Origin: Actinomycetes bacterium
Lineage (GTDB): Bacteria; Actinomycetota; Actinomycetes; Streptosporangiales; Streptosporangiaceae
Reading direction: 5' to 3'
Length of the DNA: 15,106 bases
Assembly: GCA_025964635.1 (NCBI GenBank)
Contig: JAOPYP010000554.1
Coordinates: 1 to 15,106, forward strand
Shown: positions 14,704-15,106 of the stretch, one piece after another
How the letters are laid out: each line of letters begins with the position of its first letter
Position numbering within the stretch: position 1 is the first letter of the stretch
Translations under genes and position numbers: made by a program
Notes under the pieces: model-generated
The model's input: the letters and a program-made list of their open reading frames with translations, nothing else
Told to the model about the DNA's origin: nothing
The model's database searches: none

Positions 14704-15106
14704 CAGATTCCCTCGTTATCCCTTCCCGCTTCTGCGGCCCCCCGGACAGCGGCAACGGCGGCTACGTCTGCGGACGCATCGCCGCGTACCTGAATGGCCC
14801 GGCAACAGTCACGCTGCGCCGGCCGCCTCCCCTGGCGACACCCATGGCGGTCGAGCGGCACGACCAGGACCCGGTCCGCGTCCTGGACGGCGGCACCCTG
14901 GTCGCCGAGGGAACCCGCCTGCCGGACAGCCTGGCCATCGAACCTCCCGGCCCGGTCTCCATTCCCGAAGCTCGCGCTGCAGGCACCAGATGCCGTTTGC
15001 GGGCCCACCCAGAGGAACATCCCTTCCCGACCTGCTTCGTGTGCGGGCCGGATCGCCCACGCGGGGACGGACTGCACATCCTGGTCGGACCGGTCGCGGG
15101 CCGGGA
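14700..15106 (+). CDS. Predicted hotdog-fold (thioesterase-like) protein, 3' end beyond window
   Basis: This partial gene starts at ATG 14700, overlapping the LLM stop codon by four bases, and stays open for 135 codons to the window edge. Its N-terminus, SRFCGPPDSGNGGYVCGRIAA, has the look of an actinobacterial hotdog-fold (PaaI/YbgC-like) family: the PPDSGNGGY segment would form the first part of the fold. It is followed by VTLRRPPPLATPMAVER and a later cysteine pair, C112 and C115 in TCFVCGPD, with GDGLHILVGPV after it. Hotdog proteins usually hydrolyse acyl-CoA thioesters or act as dehydratases, but this sub-family has no function I can name. Coupling to the LLM oxidoreductase suggests the two act on the same compound or in one pathway. 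Confidence 0.78.
   Translation, partial: MTDSLVIPSRFCGPPDSGNGGYVCGRIAAYLNGPATVTLRRPPPLATPMAVERHDQDPVRVLDGGTLVAEGTRLPDSLAIEPPGPVSIPEARAAGTRCRLRAHPEEHPFPTCFVCGPDRPRGDGLHILVGPVAGR

Noticed and set aside
14595..15077. 160-codon open frame on the minus strand at the window end
   Set aside because: It overlaps the end of the LLM gene and the coupled hotdog-like gene. The plus frame has the ATGA junction and conserved-looking motifs.

Overview
This is high-GC DNA with strong G/C bias at third codon positions. Start codons are ATG and GTG, and several genes are packed with 4-base stop/start overlaps. Together with families typical of Actinobacteria (DUF6069 membrane proteins, an Lsr2-like tail, a LuxR-tailed hydrolase, an LLM oxidoreductase), this points to an actinomycete chromosome. 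I cannot fix the genus from sequence alone. I see no tRNA, rRNA, CRISPR array, transposase or integrase.

Layout: (1) 30-2345 (+) encodes a two-domain enzyme, an APH-fold small-molecule kinase fused to a class-III PLP enzyme of the phospho-lyase type. (2) 2467-2985 (-) encodes a small four-helix membrane protein of the DUF6069 type. It converges on gene 1 across a short gap holding a 7-bp tandem repeat. (3) 3208-9881 (-) is a complete four-gene Wadjet (type I) anti-plasmid operon, jetA-jetB-jetC-jetD, in canonical order and translationally coupled. (4) 10105-10926 (+) is a metal-dependent endonuclease/exonuclease/phosphatase-fold enzyme, divergent from jetA. (5) 10926-11213 (+) is an N-terminally truncated DUF6069-like remnant without a start or a proper stop. 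(6) 11225-12211 (-) is an ERCC4/XPF-type nuclease with a C-terminal Lsr2-like DNA-binding tail. (7) 12435-13445 (+) is an alpha/beta hydrolase fused to a LuxR-type helix-turn-helix, divergent from the nuclease across a region with a perfect 9-bp inverted repeat. (8) 13723-14703 (+) is an LLM-class flavin/F420-type oxidoreductase. It overlaps by 4 bp (ATGA) with (9), a predicted hotdog-fold protein that runs off the window end at 15106.

How the parts work together: JetA (kleisin-like), JetB (KITE-like) and JetC (SMC-like ATPase) would form the DNA-loop-extruding motor, and JetD (TOPRIM nuclease) would cut small circular DNA. This system is already described in the literature; what is open here is its setting. 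Two other nucleases lie next to it: the divergent EEP enzyme and, one gene further on, the ERCC4-Lsr2 protein. The right-hand part looks like a small metabolic module: a hydrolase-LuxR sensor/regulator, a 16-bp operator-like direct repeat at exactly 63 bp spacing, and a coupled oxidoreductase/hotdog pair.
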